This document shows, one piece after another, positions 32,338-39,115 of a stretch of DNA of 39,115 nt (positions are counted from its first letter, which is position 1; each line of letters begins with the position of its first letter). The notes under the pieces are model-generated. The model was not told where the DNA came from. It worked only from the letters and a program-made list of their open reading frames with translations, and did not search any database. Source of the DNA: JAHEDH01 sp965364515 (GTDB taxonomy: Bacteria; Actinomycetota; Acidimicrobiia; Spongiisociales; ZC4RG35). The stretch lies in assembly GCA_965364515.1 (NCBI GenBank), contig CBDTXZ010000004.1, positions 1 through 39,115 of the forward strand. Direction: 5' to 3'. The position numbers and the translations under genes are program-made.

Positions 32338-33159
32338 ATGGATGATCTGACCTCCTGGACGAGTGGCTGGCCCGTGAGGTGGGCCAGCATCGGCGTCACC
32401 GACGCCAACTCCACTCTCGGTGCAGGCCCAGACCCCACCGAACCGTTCCGGATCGCCTCGATCTCGAAGACGATGGTGGGCTTTGCGGCGCTGGTCGCCA
32501 TCGAGGAGGAGTCGATAGACCTGGACGAACCCGCAGGGCCGGACGGGTCGACGGTCCGGCATCTCCTCGCCCACGCTTCGGGGCTCGGTTTCGACGACGA
32601 TCGCCAGGTGTCGCCGGTCGGCAAGCGGCGGGTGTACTCGAATGTCGGTATCGAGAGATTCTGCGAACACCTGACGGTCCGAACCGGGATCGCATTCGAG
32701 GCATATCTGAGGGAGGCCGTCTTCGAGCCGCTCGGTATGGCGTCCACGGAGCTGAGAGGATCACCTGCTCACGGGGTGCACTCCACCATCTCCGACCTCC
32801 TGGTGTACGCGCGGGAACTGCTCGCTCCCACGCTCATCGCCGACGCGACGCTCGACATGGCCACGCGTCCGCACTTCCCGGACCTCGCCGGCATGCTCCC
32901 GGGGCTGACTTCGTTCGATCCGAATCCGTTCGGGCTCACCTTCGAGATCAAGGACGGCAAAGACCCGCACTGGACGGCTCCGTCGAACGCCCCCTCGACG
33001 TTCGGGCACTTCGGTGGCTCCGGCTCGTTCCTGTGGGTCGATCCGGTTGCCGGGCTCGCAGCCGTTTCGATTGCCGACGAGGACTTCGGTTCGTGGTCGC
33101 TCGAGGTGTGGCCGGCGACCAACGAGCGGATCCTGCAGGTCTATTCGCCTCGGCAGTGA
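32338..33159 (+). CDS. Beta-lactamase-family serine hydrolase
   Basis: 273 aa. FRIASISKTMVGF gives the S-x-x-K motif (S41, K44), VYSNVG the Y-x-N motif (Y100) and FGHFGGSGSF the third, KTG-like element (about 222-231). There is no signal peptide, so it is probably a cytoplasmic esterase or D-aminopeptidase-like enzyme rather than a resistance enzyme. It is shorter than typical class C proteins (~350-400 aa). Its last 19 bp overlap the end of the prolyl oligopeptidase gene tail to tail. The initiator ATG 32338 is leaderless by the -10 position. Confidence 0.85.
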   Translation: MDDLTSWTSGWPVRWASIGVTDANSTLGAGPDPTEPFRIASISKTMVGFAALVAIEEESIDLDEPAGPDGSTVRHLLAHASGLGFDDDRQVSPVGKRRVYSNVGIERFCEHLTVRTGIAFEAYLREAVFEPLGMASTELRGSPAHGVHSTISDLLVYARELLAPTLIADATLDMATRPHFPDLAGMLPGLTSFDPNPFGLTFEIKDGKDPHWTAPSNAPSTFGHFGGSGSFLWVDPVAGLAAVSIADEDFGSWSLEVWPATNERILQVYSPRQ

Positions 33160-35183
33160 TGGAGTATGAAGCCGAAGACGTCTGCCGATTCCTCGATGAG
33201 CTTCGACGTCGGCTTCCCCATGCCATGTCCTGCACGGGTCTCGACCCGCACCAGGAGCGGTCGATCCGAGGCGCCACCGGCAGCATGCTGCAGCGCTGCC
33301 GCCAGCTTCAAGGAGTGCATCGGCACGACCCGATCGTCGGTCTCGGCGGTCGTGATGAGCAGGGGCGGGAGTGAGGAGGCGTCGGCGTCGGCGGCCCGGT
33401 GGTACGGGGAGTACGCGATGAGCCAGGCGAACGCCTCGGGATCCTCGATCGCGTCTCCGTACTCGACCGTCCAGTAGCGGCCGGCGGTGAACAACTGGTA
33501 TCTGAGCATGTCGGCAACCGGAACCTGGGACACCACCGCCCCGAACAGCTCCGGGCGCTGCAACATCACCGCGGCAGTCAACAACCCGCCGTTCGAACCG
33601 CCGCGGATCGCAAGGGTGTCGGGCGTTGCGATGCCACGTTCGATGATGCGCTCCGCACACGCGATGAAGTCGTCGAAGACCTGCTGTTTGTTGCCGAGCA
33701 TCCCCTGCTGATGCCAGTGCTCGCCGAGTTCTGAGCCTCCTCGCAGGTTGGCGGAGACGACCACGCCGCCGGCCTCGAGAAATGCCAATCGGGCCGGGTT
33801 GAACATCGGCGTCACATCGATCGTGAAGCCCCCGTAGCCGTACAGCTCGGTTGGGGCGGGGAGATGCCCGTTGTTGGTCCGGAGGACGAACATGCCGACC
33901 TCGGCACCGTCACTCGAGGTGGCGTGGTCCCGTTCGATCGTCACCTGCGCGGCGATGGGTGATGGCTCGGCCCCGGCGAACACGTCGACGGCTTCGTCCA
34001 CCCAGCGCAGGGCCGAGGGCGGCCGAACGAACGATTGGAATCCGACGAACACCTCCGGGTCCTGGAACCGACCGTTGACCTCCGACACCGTTCCGGGCTC
34101 GGGCAGGTCGATGCTGCCACGGCTCGTGCCATCGAGATCGAACAGATCGATCCTGTGGGACGCCTCGTGGAGCGCGAGAGACCACAACCCGCCGGCCGCG
34201 GCCCCGGCTGCTGCGATCGGCTCGGGGCCCTCCGGAACGACATCGACGTAGGTGGTGGGGTCGTCGAGAGGAATGCGGGCGATCCGACCGTTTGGGGCGT
34301 CGACGTCGGTGTGGACGAGAAAGGAGCCGTCCACGTGTGCCAACACCATGTGTTGCCCGATCTCGGTCTCGACCAGCCGGGTCCAGTCTGCGTCCGGGTC
34401 GTCCAAGGGCCGGTAGAGCACCCCGTTCGCCCTCGATGTCCCGCGCCACTCGATGAGCACGAGGTACGTCTCGTCGGGGGTGAGCATCGTTCCGTAGCCC
34501 GGATCCGGGTCGTCCGGGTTTTCGAAGACCAGCCGATCCTCGGACTGCTCGGTGCCGAGGCGGTGATGCCACACCGTCTGGTTCCTCACGGTCTCGGTCG
34601 ACGTGTGATCGACGTCGGGGAAGCGGCTGTAGAAGAACCCGTCGCCGTGCCAGGTGACTTCGCTGAACTTGACGTGGCGGATCTCGTCGGCGAGGGGACT
34701 TCCGTCGGTGGTACGCACGCACCGGATCACCTGCCAGTCGCTTCCCGCTTCGGCGACGTTGTACGCGAGCAGAGCCCCGTCCGGGGAGAGCGAGCTCTGG
34801 GTGATGGCGACCGCGCCGTCCTCGGACATCGTGTTCGGATCGAGCAGCACGCGTCGTCCGTCGCCGTCCTCGACCATGAGCATCGGTTGGTCGGCCAGCC
34901 CGTCGTTGTGCGACCAGACCTTGACACCGTTCCGAGCCACCGGGGCGGACGTCCTCGGAACGTTCCACGTCCGACGCATGTGGTCGGCGAGCGCCGGTCG
35001 CTCGGGGAGTGACGCCAGGTACGGCAGTGTCAGGTCGTTCTGCGCCTCGACGAAGGCCCTTGTCTCGTCGGTCTGAGGGTCCTCGAGCCACCGGTAGGGA
35101 TCAGGTACGGAGGTGCCGTGGTAGTCGTCGACGGTGTCTTCTCGATGTGCAACGGGGTACACGAACGATGGTTCAGTTGACAT
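33141..35183 (-). CDS. Prolyl oligopeptidase family serine peptidase (S9A)
   Basis: 680 aa, the expected length. The N-terminal YPVAHREDTVDDYHGTSVPDPYRWLED is the family signature. A seven-bladed propeller follows (to about 420), then the alpha/beta hydrolase domain with GGSNGGLL around S530, TDDRVVPMHS with the catalytic Asp, and RAGHGMGKP with the catalytic His near the end. It would cut peptides of up to ~30 residues after proline in the cytoplasm. ATG 35183 has TACGCT 8 nt upstream. It is divergent from the amidase gene and tail-to-tail with the beta-lactamase-fold gene. Confidence 0.94.
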   Translation of the reverse strand: MSTEPSFVYPVAHREDTVDDYHGTSVPDPYRWLEDPQTDETRAFVEAQNDLTLPYLASLPERPALADHMRRTWNVPRTSAPVARNGVKVWSHNDGLADQPMLMVEDGDGRRVLLDPNTMSEDGAVAITQSSLSPDGALLAYNVAEAGSDWQVIRCVRTTDGSPLADEIRHVKFSEVTWHGDGFFYSRFPDVDHTSTETVRNQTVWHHRLGTEQSEDRLVFENPDDPDPGYGTMLTPDETYLVLIEWRGTSRANGVLYRPLDDPDADWTRLVETEIGQHMVLAHVDGSFLVHTDVDAPNGRIARIPLDDPTTYVDVVPEGPEPIAAAGAAAGGLWSLALHEASHRIDLFDLDGTSRGSIDLPEPGTVSEVNGRFQDPEVFVGFQSFVRPPSALRWVDEAVDVFAGAEPSPIAAQVTIERDHATSSDGAEVGMFVLRTNNGHLPAPTELYGYGGFTIDVTPMFNPARLAFLEAGGVVVSANLRGGSELGEHWHQQGMLGNKQQVFDDFIACAERIIERGIATPDTLAIRGGSNGGLLTAAVMLQRPELFGAVVSQVPVADMLRYQLFTAGRYWTVEYGDAIEDPEAFAWLIAYSPYHRAADADASSLPPLLITTAETDDRVVPMHSLKLAAALQHAAGGASDRPLLVRVETRAGHGMGKPTSKLIEESADVFGFILHHCRGE

Positions 35184-35191
35184 GGCGCGAG

Positions 35192-35197
35192 AGCGTA
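35192..35197 (-). promoter_or_regulatory. -10 element, leaderless prolyl oligopeptidase gene
   Basis: TACGCT, 8 nt before ATG 35183. Confidence 0.5.
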
Positions 35198-35298
35198 CGG
35201 CTCAGGTCAGGAGAAGTGGAACGCCTGAGGGAGGTTTGTCGCGCCCCAGAGTCGACCATCCTCTGCAGCGTCCGGAATCCATCGACGAGAATGGGCCC

Positions 35299-36696
35299 AT
35301 GACCGACAGACTCGAGACCATGACCGCTGCAGACATCTCGGCTGCCTACGCCACTGGAGCACTCGGTCCAGTCGAGATCACCCGGCACTTCCTGGAGCGA
35401 ATCGAGGAGCTCGACCCGGCGATCAACGCTTTCTGTCATCTCGACCCCGACGAGAGCCTCAGACAGGCGCGGGCCGCCCAGGACCGGTACGGCGCGGGCG
35501 AGCCGCTGGGGCCGCTCGACGGCGTGCCGGTCGCAATCAAAGACGTCTTCGACACGACGGGCTGGCCGACCCGCAAGGGGTCGCTTCTCACGAGCCCGGA
35601 GCCGGCGGGCTCGGACGCACCAGCCGTCGCCCGCCTGCGCGAGGCTGGAGCCGTTCTGCTCGGGAAGACCACGACCCCGGACTTCGGGTGGAAGGGTCTG
35701 ACAGACAGCCCGCTCACGGGGATCACCCGGAACCCGTGGGATCCGAGCACGACCCCGGGCGGGTCGAGCGGGGGCAGCGCCGCTGCGCTCGCAGCAGGGA
35801 TGGCCCCGCTCGCCCTCGGCACGGATGGCGGTGGATCGATCCGCATACCCGGGGCATTCACCGGAACGGTCGGGCTCAAGCCCACGTACGGACGTGTCCC
35901 GTATGCACCGATGAGCCCCTTCGGCACCCTGGCGCACGCCGGGCCGATGGCGAGAACCGTCCAGGACTGCCGGATGTTGTACGACGTCATCGCCTCGTAC
36001 GACGCACGGGACTGGACTGCGCTTCCCGATCTTGCCGGCTCGGTCGATCCGACCCCGGGAATCGCCGGCTTGCGGGTCATGTTCAGTCCGAGCTTGGGTT
36101 TCGCCGCAGTCGATCCGAAGGTGGATCACCTCGTCACGGCCGCCGCCCACACCCTCGAGTCACTCGGGGCGACGGTCGACCTCGTCGATCCCGGGATTCC
36201 CGACCCAACCGAGATATGGGAGACGCTCTGGTACGCAGGCGCCGCCGCCGTCGTCGCTCGTCTTCCGGCCGACCGTCTCGCCGATGTCGATCCCGGCCTG
36301 GTCGAGATCGCCGAGGAGGGTCGAAGGCTGTCGGCGCTCGACTACGTCGAGGCGTCCCAGGCTCGGACCGACGTCGCGGTCGCCCTCGCTCGTGTTCTCG
36401 AGGACTACGACCTGCTCGTCACACCGACCATGCCGATCACCGCATTCACCGCCGGCCGCGAGGTCCCCGAGGGATGGCCGCACAGGCGCTGGCAGACGTG
36501 GTCGCCCTTCTCGCTCCCGTTCAACCTCTCCCAGCAGCCGGCGGCGACCGTTCCGTGCGGACTCACCGATGCCGGGCTGCCCGCGGCCATCCAGATCGCC
36601 GCTGCCAAGCACCGAGATGACCTCGTGTTTCGGGCGGCGGCCGCCTACGAGGCCGGCAGCAGCCACCACGACTTCTCGAAGCCGGTTTCGGTGTAG
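35299..36696 (+). CDS. Amidase signature (AS) family hydrolase
   Basis: 465 aa. The Ser-cisSer-Lys triad is visible: K81 in PVAIKDVFD, the cis-Ser S156 in PGGSSGGSAAAL, and the nucleophile S180 in GTDGGGSIRIPG. The sequence also has LKPTYGRVP and the AHAGPMARTV stretch of GatA-like amidases. There is no gatB or gatC next to it, so it is more likely a stand-alone amidase of small amides than the tRNA-dependent transamidase. ATG 35299 has GAGAAT 6 nt upstream, a variant of the local -10. The open frame back to 35134 overlaps the divergent promoter region and is rejected. Confidence 0.9.
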   Translation: MTDRLETMTAADISAAYATGALGPVEITRHFLERIEELDPAINAFCHLDPDESLRQARAAQDRYGAGEPLGPLDGVPVAIKDVFDTTGWPTRKGSLLTSPEPAGSDAPAVARLREAGAVLLGKTTTPDFGWKGLTDSPLTGITRNPWDPSTTPGGSSGGSAAALAAGMAPLALGTDGGGSIRIPGAFTGTVGLKPTYGRVPYAPMSPFGTLAHAGPMARTVQDCRMLYDVIASYDARDWTALPDLAGSVDPTPGIAGLRVMFSPSLGFAAVDPKVDHLVTAAAHTLESLGATVDLVDPGIPDPTEIWETLWYAGAAAVVARLPADRLADVDPGLVEIAEEGRRLSALDYVEASQARTDVAVALARVLEDYDLLVTPTMPITAFTAGREVPEGWPHRRWQTWSPFSLPFNLSQQPAATVPCGLTDAGLPAAIQIAAAKHRDDLVFRAAAAYEAGSSHHDFSKPVSV

Positions 36697-36701
36697 CCGT
36701 C

Positions 36702-37109
36702 TCAGGCAGGCAGGAACGACACCCTGACGGTTCGGCGGGGATTGTCCACGTTGGGATCGACGAGCGTGATCGATTGCCATGTTCCCAGTTGCATCCGCCC
36801 TCCGATCACCGGCACCGTCAAGCTCGGCGAGATGAACGCAGGCATCACGTGGTCCCGCCCGTGTCCGGGGCTGCCGTGGTCGTGACGCCAGTGGCCGTGC
36901 CGACTCGACAGGAGGTCGTCGAGCGCGGTCAACAGGTCGGCGTCACTGCCCGCGCCGGTCTCGATGACGGCGAGACCGGCGGTGGCGTGTGGGACGAAGA
37001 CCGATACGAGCCCGTCCCCGCGATCGGCGCAGAACCGAGAGACCCTCTCGGTGAGGTCCACCACAGCCGGCCGATCACCGGTCTCGATCTCGAAGAGCTC
37101 GGAGTCCAC
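36702..37109 (-). CDS. yjbQ: YjbQ-family protein (UPF0047)
   Basis: 135 aa, the family's length. SVFVPHATAGLAVIETGAG (about 38-56) and, after an HGHWRHDHGSPGHGRDHVMPAFISPSL stretch (about 71-97), GRMQLGTWQSITLVDPN (about 103-119) are the conserved segments. Family members (thiamine phosphate synthase-like activity in vitro, function in vivo unclear) form trimers with a His-containing pocket. I chose GTG 37109 because TACGAT lies 6 nt upstream and the family N-terminus fits; the frame is open to 37154. It trails the hydroxyacid dehydrogenase gene by 41 nt. Confidence 0.88.
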   Translation of the reverse strand: MDSELFEIETGDRPAVVDLTERVSRFCADRGDGLVSVFVPHATAGLAVIETGAGSDADLLTALDDLLSSRHGHWRHDHGSPGHGRDHVMPAFISPSLTVPVIGGRMQLGTWQSITLVDPNVDNPRRTVRVSFLPA

Positions 37110-37115
37110 AACCTG

Positions 37116-37121
37116 ATCGTA
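37116..37121 (-). promoter_or_regulatory. -10 element, leaderless yjbQ
   Basis: TACGAT, 6 nt before GTG 37109; identical in sequence and gap to that of the selenoprotein gene. Confidence 0.5.
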
Positions 37122-37150
37122 TCGCCCGTCGGGGCGGTGGGGCGCCGACG

Positions 37151-38083
37151 TCAATAGCCCTGTGCGTGGTCGACCAGTTGTTCGAGTGGATCGCCTCGCT
37201 CCAGTCGTGCGAGCTGGTTGGCGACGAACGTCGAGCCAGACGATGGGAACGTCGGTGCAGCCATGTGCGGCGTGATCGTGATCCGGGGATGCTTCCAGAA
37301 GGGATGTTCGGACGGAAGCGGCTCGGTGCGGAACACGTCCAGGAAGGCGTGGCGGATGTGCCCGGAGTCGAGGGCGTCGAGCAGATCCCCATCCACGACG
37401 TGGACCCCGCGGGCGACGTTGACCAGGCCGGCCCCTCTCGGCAGTTGCGCCAGAAGCTCGGCGTCGATCAGGTCGACCGTCTCATCGGTGACCGGCAGGA
37501 CGTTGACCAGCACGTCGGTGGCCGAGAGCCGTTCGGCGAGGTGCTCGGATCCGAACACGTCGATGTCCGGATCCGGTCTCGGCGTCCTCACCAGCGCCGC
37601 CACCCTGAACCCCGCATCGACCAGGGCCGTCCCGGCCGCCCGCCCCATCGAGCCCAGCCCGAGGAGCGTGATCGTTCGACTCGACGGCGGGACGCCATAG
37701 ATCTGCGACCACTCCGACTCCGACTGCCGTCGGCGATATTCGTCGTGATGCAGATGGAACGCCAGGACGTGCGCCAGCACCGAGAGCGCCATCGACGTCT
37801 CCATCTGGGGATCCCTCATCCTCGCCAGCGGAACGTCGGTTCGGAGACCCGGGTCCCGGAGGATCACCTCCACGCCCGCCCACAACGACTGGATCAATCG
37901 CAGGTTCGGGAAGTCCGCAAGCGACCGTCGGAGCGGCGGTGCGGCGGCGATGACCTCCAGGTCCTCGGGGTCGAAGGCCTCGACACGGTCGACGGTCCAG
38001 GTGTCGTCGAGCGCCTCGTCGAGTGCTCCGAGCCAACGACCTTCTTCGTTGGGCGGAGCCATCACACCGAGGTTGTGTCGCAT
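37151..38083 (-). CDS. D-2-hydroxyacid dehydrogenase (GhrA-like)
   Basis: 310 aa. ITLLGLGSMGRAAGTALVDAGF (about 138-159) is the NAD(P)-binding fold. LVNVARGVHVV has the substrate Arg, DVFRTEPLPSEHPFW the Glu, and ITITPHMAA (about 270-278) the catalytic His. The tail and lack of a regulatory domain fit glyoxylate/hydroxypyruvate reductase A. It would reduce glyoxylate or hydroxypyruvate with NADPH. ATG 38083 is supported by GGAGG 5 nt upstream; a GTG at 38086 is in frame. Divergent from the lipoprotein gene with 49 bp between starts. Confidence 0.9.
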   Translation of the reverse strand: MRHNLGVMAPPNEEGRWLGALDEALDDTWTVDRVEAFDPEDLEVIAAAPPLRRSLADFPNLRLIQSLWAGVEVILRDPGLRTDVPLARMRDPQMETSMALSVLAHVLAFHLHHDEYRRRQSESEWSQIYGVPPSSRTITLLGLGSMGRAAGTALVDAGFRVAALVRTPRPDPDIDVFGSEHLAERLSATDVLVNVLPVTDETVDLIDAELLAQLPRGAGLVNVARGVHVVDGDLLDALDSGHIRHAFLDVFRTEPLPSEHPFWKHPRITITPHMAAPTFPSSGSTFVANQLARLERGDPLEQLVDHAQGY

Positions 38084-38132
38084 CACTGCCTCCGGATTCG
38101 CTCAGGTGGCCGGTCCGGTGCAGCATGATGCC

Positions 38133-38927
38133 ATGCGAAGTCGAACCGATCGCACTCTCGTGCTCCTGGCCGCCTCGATACTCCTCGTTTCGGCGTGTGG
38201 AATCCCGACGTCGCAGCCGGGCGGGCTCGGCGACGAGATCGAACGGGCAGCCGACGCGACTGCGGAGTTGGACGCCTACCGAATCACATGGGTCGCCGAT
38301 TACGACCTCTCGGAGGAGGAGGTGGGCCGGCCGGCGCTCCAGGTGAGGGGGTCCGGGGTCATCGATGCCGTATCCGGTGACGTCGAGTCGATCGTGATCT
38401 ACGACGACGACCTTCGTGCGGCGGCCGAGACTCTCTTCCCCGGTGCCGATATCGACGAGGTCCGGGCGATCACCAGAATCGTCGGTGACGAGGTCTACAT
38501 ACAGGGGTTCAACACGGCGGCCCTCGAGGCCCAGCTGGTACCCGAATACGACGTCTGGTACCGAATCAGCGAGCGTCGCCAGGACCTCGGCGACCCCTTC
38601 GTGCGGACCGATGTCCGCCCCGCCGACGTGCTTCCGGTGCTGGTCGAACCCTTGGTCGACGCCGGAGCGCTCTCGGTGGTCGTCGATCGCGACTTCGTGC
38701 TCGACCTCGGCACCCGCTTCTCGCGGAGTCTGTACGACTTCGGGCTGCGGATCGGGGGCGGTGACTTCGAGCTCTCGATCACGCTGGAGGACGAACTCGT
38801 CCGGGTCGTCCGGTTCGATGGGGACGACCCAGAGGCCGGCGTGGATCGATACGTGTTCGAGATCACCTTCGAGCCCTTTGCGGAGGCTGCCGTGTCGGCA
38901 CCGGACGACGCCGTGACGCTGCCCTGA
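38133..38927 (+). CDS. LppX/LprG-like lipoprotein
   Basis: 264 aa. TLVLLAASILLVSAC (about 8-22) is a lipoprotein signal with lipobox LVSAC. The mature protein has alternating strands (ITWVADYDLSEEE, VIDAVSGDVESIVIYDD, ITRIVGDEVYIQGF, DFELSITLEDELVRVVRFDG), the half-barrel look of LppX/LprG/LolA-type carriers; that fold assignment is inference. It probably acts at the outer face of the membrane or cell wall. ATG 38133 has CAGCAT 6 nt upstream; earlier in-frame codons back to 37950 lie inside the divergent gene. Confidence 0.72.
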   Translation: MRSRTDRTLVLLAASILLVSACGIPTSQPGGLGDEIERAADATAELDAYRITWVADYDLSEEEVGRPALQVRGSGVIDAVSGDVESIVIYDDDLRAAAETLFPGADIDEVRAITRIVGDEVYIQGFNTAALEAQLVPEYDVWYRISERRQDLGDPFVRTDVRPADVLPVLVEPLVDAGALSVVVDRDFVLDLGTRFSRSLYDFGLRIGGGDFELSITLEDELVRVVRFDGDDPEAGVDRYVFEITFEPFAEAAVSAPDDAVTLP

Positions 38928-38961
38928 TCGCCCCGGACAACCGGACCGGGTCGTCGTCGCA

Positions 38962-38967
38962 TAGGCT
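38962..38967 (+). promoter_or_regulatory. -10 element, leaderless DUF885-like gene
   Basis: TAGGCT, 7 nt before ATG 38975. Confidence 0.55.
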
Positions 38968-38974
38968 TGCGGCG

Positions 38975-39115
38975 ATGCCGACGCCTTTTGAGATCTCGGA
39001 CGCCCACGTCGAGAGATTGATCGAACTTTCTCCGGAGTTCGCTACGTCGATCGGCGACCTTCGTGGAGCGGACCGGTGGAGCGACCTCGGCGTGAGCGGC
39101 ACCGAGGCGATCCTC
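38975..39115 (+). CDS. DUF885-like protein, N-terminal end (partial)
   Basis: 47 residues are visible before the window ends. The start MPTPFEISDAHVERLIELSPEFATSIG fits the DUF885 N-terminus, where a D-x-Y/H-V-x-x-x-x-x-x-x-P-x-x-A-T-x-x-G pattern precedes the first helices; some DUF885 proteins are zinc-dependent peptidases. The zinc motif lies outside the window, so this rests on a short match. ATG 38975 is leaderless. Confidence 0.5.
   Translation, partial: MPTPFEISDAHVERLIELSPEFATSIGDLRGADRWSDLGVSGTEAIL

Noticed and set aside
38932..38950. CCCGG/CCGGG inverted repeat after the lipoprotein gene
   Set aside because: 5-bp stem with a 9-nt loop in very GC-rich sequence; weak.

Overview
The window is high-GC, tightly packed bacterial DNA with many GTG and TTG starts, short gaps and 1-4 bp start/stop overlaps. 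About half of the recognisable starts have no Shine-Dalgarno sequence; instead they have a TANNNT-type -10 hexamer 5-8 nt upstream, which points to leaderless mRNAs. With a heliorhodopsin, two small PPOX/F420-type flavin proteins and a 180-kDa-class NAD-glutamate dehydrogenase, this suggests an actinobacterium, possibly of the Acidimicrobiia (inference; no rRNA or tRNA is present). I see no IS element, phage gene, CRISPR array or tRNA. No gene-free stretch exceeds 300 bp; the longest are 18635-18927 and 11880-12120.

Layout. 1-1915 (+): end of an SMP-30/gluconolactonase-like gene, KDPG aldolase and KDG kinase, overlapping one another, a sugar-acid catabolic unit. 1949-7012 (-): MOSC protein, hotdog thioesterase, an ABC-2 exporter (ATPase plus two paralogous permeases) and a TIKI/EreA-ChaN-like lipoprotein. 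7107-13737 (+): the large glutamate dehydrogenase and a GH13 alpha-glucosidase, separated by period-7 repeats. 13766-14739 (-): GNAT protein and an 82-aa protein. 14848-17306 (+): LysR regulator, PPOX flavin protein and a DSD1-like PLP enzyme. 17473-18634 (-): heliorhodopsin followed 7 nt later by a PPOX/F420-type protein, ending at a 12-bp hairpin. 18928-20079 (+): MFS transporter. 20081-21085 (-): SLH-domain secreted protein. 21136-23404 (+): HExxH membrane protein, a 22-codon leader ORF, an unknown basic protein and a FAD oxidoreductase. 23437-25752 (-): CNNM-type membrane protein and an AhpD-like selenoprotein. 25888-26517 (+): metallo-beta-lactamase-fold hydrolase. 26522-31373 (-): STAND-like ATPase without a DNA-binding domain, aldo/keto reductase, two unknown proteins and a cNMP-binding protein. 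31491-33159 (+): Tat-exported peptidoglycan amidase and a beta-lactamase-fold hydrolase. 33141-35183 (-): prolyl oligopeptidase. 35299-36696 (+): amidase. 36702-38083 (-): YjbQ protein and D-2-hydroxyacid dehydrogenase. 38133-39115 (+): lipoprotein and the start of a DUF885-like gene.

The strongest non-routine signal is at 24757-25752 (-). An in-frame UGA (25120-25122) sits where AhpD/CMD-family proteins have the second redox cysteine (C-F-Y-U with a His four residues later). It is followed, 15 nt on, by an 8-bp bulged hairpin with an AGGUG loop resembling a bacterial SECIS. The reading frame then runs coding-like for another 120 residues. A standard gene caller would cut this gene in two. 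Other notable items are the leaderless promoter pattern, the heliorhodopsin-flavoprotein pair, a heptamer repeat array between gdh and the GH13 gene, and a hairpin-plus-heptamer 3' element found after two unrelated genes.
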